DNA of 48,388 bases from a virus, in IMG/VR virus record IMGVR_UViG_3300034190_002865, positions 1 to 48,388 of that record; one strand, written 5' to 3'. Below, piece by piece: positions 47,618 to 48,388 of this stretch (its first letter is position 1; each line of letters begins with the position of its first letter). The notes under the pieces were generated by a model that did not search any database, was not told where the DNA came from, and was given only the letters and a program-made list of their open reading frames with translations. A program made the translations under genes and the position numbers.

Positions 47618-48388
47618 ATGGTAACTAAAGTAAGAGGTTCTGTAATATTTTCCAGAACCGTATATGCAGATGATTTTAATGCGATAGGTAATGGAACTGC
47701 TGATGATACTGCAGCTTTGCAAGCAGCACTCAACGAGGTAGAGGTAAGAGGCGGCGGAGCAGTCTTGTTAGACCCTTCAAAAACATACGCTATTTCGTCA
47801 AGCCTGACAATAGGTGCGACAGGGCAAGAGTCATATCTTTGTGGAGAAGGGTCTAAAAACTCCAGTACATTACTGGCCCTCTCCGCCTTCACAGGTGGAA
47901 TGGTTGTTGTTGCTCAGGGCGGAGTACGGAATCTGAACTTTACAGGTGCTGGTGTTAATACATCAGGACATGTTGGGATAACATTAGGCACTGCCAGTGT
48001 AACTAATCCGTTGATACATATTGAGAACGTTCTTAATAATGGTGGCTTGTACGACTTCATTAAGACAGTGTATGAATATGACAGAGCTGTATTTCACAGG
48101 ATCACATCAGAGGTAGGTATTGGACATGCAGTGATGGATCTCCAGACTGGAGGGTCTTATGCACATGCAGCTAATCCTAAGATTACAGGAATATCTTTCC
48201 GTAATTCAGATTTCTCTCCTGCAGTAGGTACAGCTAAGAAGTATGGTATCATCCTCAAGAGATCAGAAGGTGCTGAGATTTCAGGTGCCATGTCTAACTT
48301 CGACAGGGGACTTTACTTAAATGGTGAAAACAGAGAGGTCGATGTTAACGATCTTATCTGTCTAGACCTAAGGTCCACAGTTAGCAAT
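47618..48388 (+). CDS. Second tailspike, N-terminal part (runs to window end)
   Basis: 257 codons open to the last base, beginning MVTKVRGSVIFSRTVYADDF with AAGAGATTGAT before the ATG. From residue about 17 it has the pectate-lyase-superfamily start ADDFNAIGNGTADDTAALQA and then beta-helix repeats (GITLGTASVTNPLIHIENVL). There is no separate attachment domain, so it probably binds to the nozzle through a partner or through the first tailspike. Its last codon AAT overlaps the first complete codon of the open frame at the left edge, giving one gene across the ends. Confidence 0.85.
   Translation, partial: MVTKVRGSVIFSRTVYADDFNAIGNGTADDTAALQAALNEVEVRGGGAVLLDPSKTYAISSSLTIGATGQESYLCGEGSKNSSTLLALSAFTGGMVVVAQGGVRNLNFTGAGVNTSGHVGITLGTASVTNPLIHIENVLNNGGLYDFIKTVYEYDRAVFHRITSEVGIGHAVMDLQTGGSYAHAANPKITGISFRNSDFSPAVGTAKKYGIILKRSEGAEISGAMSNFDRGLYLNGENREVDVNDLICLDLRSTVSN

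Noticed and set aside
1-48388. CRISPR array, insertion sequence, integrase, repressor, phage RNA polymerase
   Set aside because: No regularly spaced repeat-spacer units, no transposase or recombinase motifs, and no single-subunit RNA polymerase gene were found on either strand.

Overview
The window reads as an almost complete genome of a lytic, T7-like short-tailed phage (podovirus morphology). It has a large terminase, portal, scaffold, HK97-type capsid protein, tail-tube adaptor and nozzle, internal virion proteins and a T7-style replication set: family A DNA polymerase, primase-helicase, 5'-3' exonuclease and endonuclease I. I find no phage RNA polymerase, integrase, repressor or ribosomal RNA. 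This gene set resembles the RNA-polymerase-less T7-supergroup phages of marine proteobacteria (SIO1/VpV262-like, Zobellviridae). That placement is inference from gene content. Host clues are a Gram-negative-style lipoprotein, sigma70- and sigma54-like promoters and a near-consensus Fur box.

The two ends of the window fall inside one gene. The tailspike beginning at 47618 runs open to the last base. The frame beginning at base 3 is open from the left edge. The last five bases equal the first five (gcaat), and merging them keeps a single frame. The molecule is therefore probably circular or circularly permuted, about 48.38 kb.

Layout. A rightward arm runs from about 44.2 kb through the window end and on from base 1 to 23.95 kb. 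It begins with small basic proteins, an HNH-like protein, a holin candidate and two tailspikes. Then come terS, terL, portal, scaffold, capsid and decoration proteins, a large fibre, the tail adaptor and nozzle, three internal virion proteins and a small membrane protein. A terminator after the decoration protein (7.27 kb) and a bidirectional terminator at 23.98-24.02 kb punctuate it. A leftward arm runs from 43.57 kb down to 24.03 kb. It starts with early unknown proteins, continues with many small membrane proteins, a SleB-type endolysin and a lipoprotein, and ends with the replication module.

The arms diverge from an AT-rich control region (43.57-44.23 kb). It holds a sigma54-type promoter, five GTAACA repeats, a Fur-like box and a pair of 12-bp direct repeats, and is the best candidate for an origin and master switch. 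The leftward arm has two long stretches without protein genes (33.2-33.83 and 39.2-40.07 kb) packed with hairpins. One folds as a tRNA-Gln(UUG)-like cloverleaf, one as a poorer cloverleaf, and three more sites are isolated T-arm-like hairpins. Several other long hairpins sit between or inside leftward genes and may be RNase III or terminator sites, giving post-transcriptional control in a phage that appears to rely on host polymerase.
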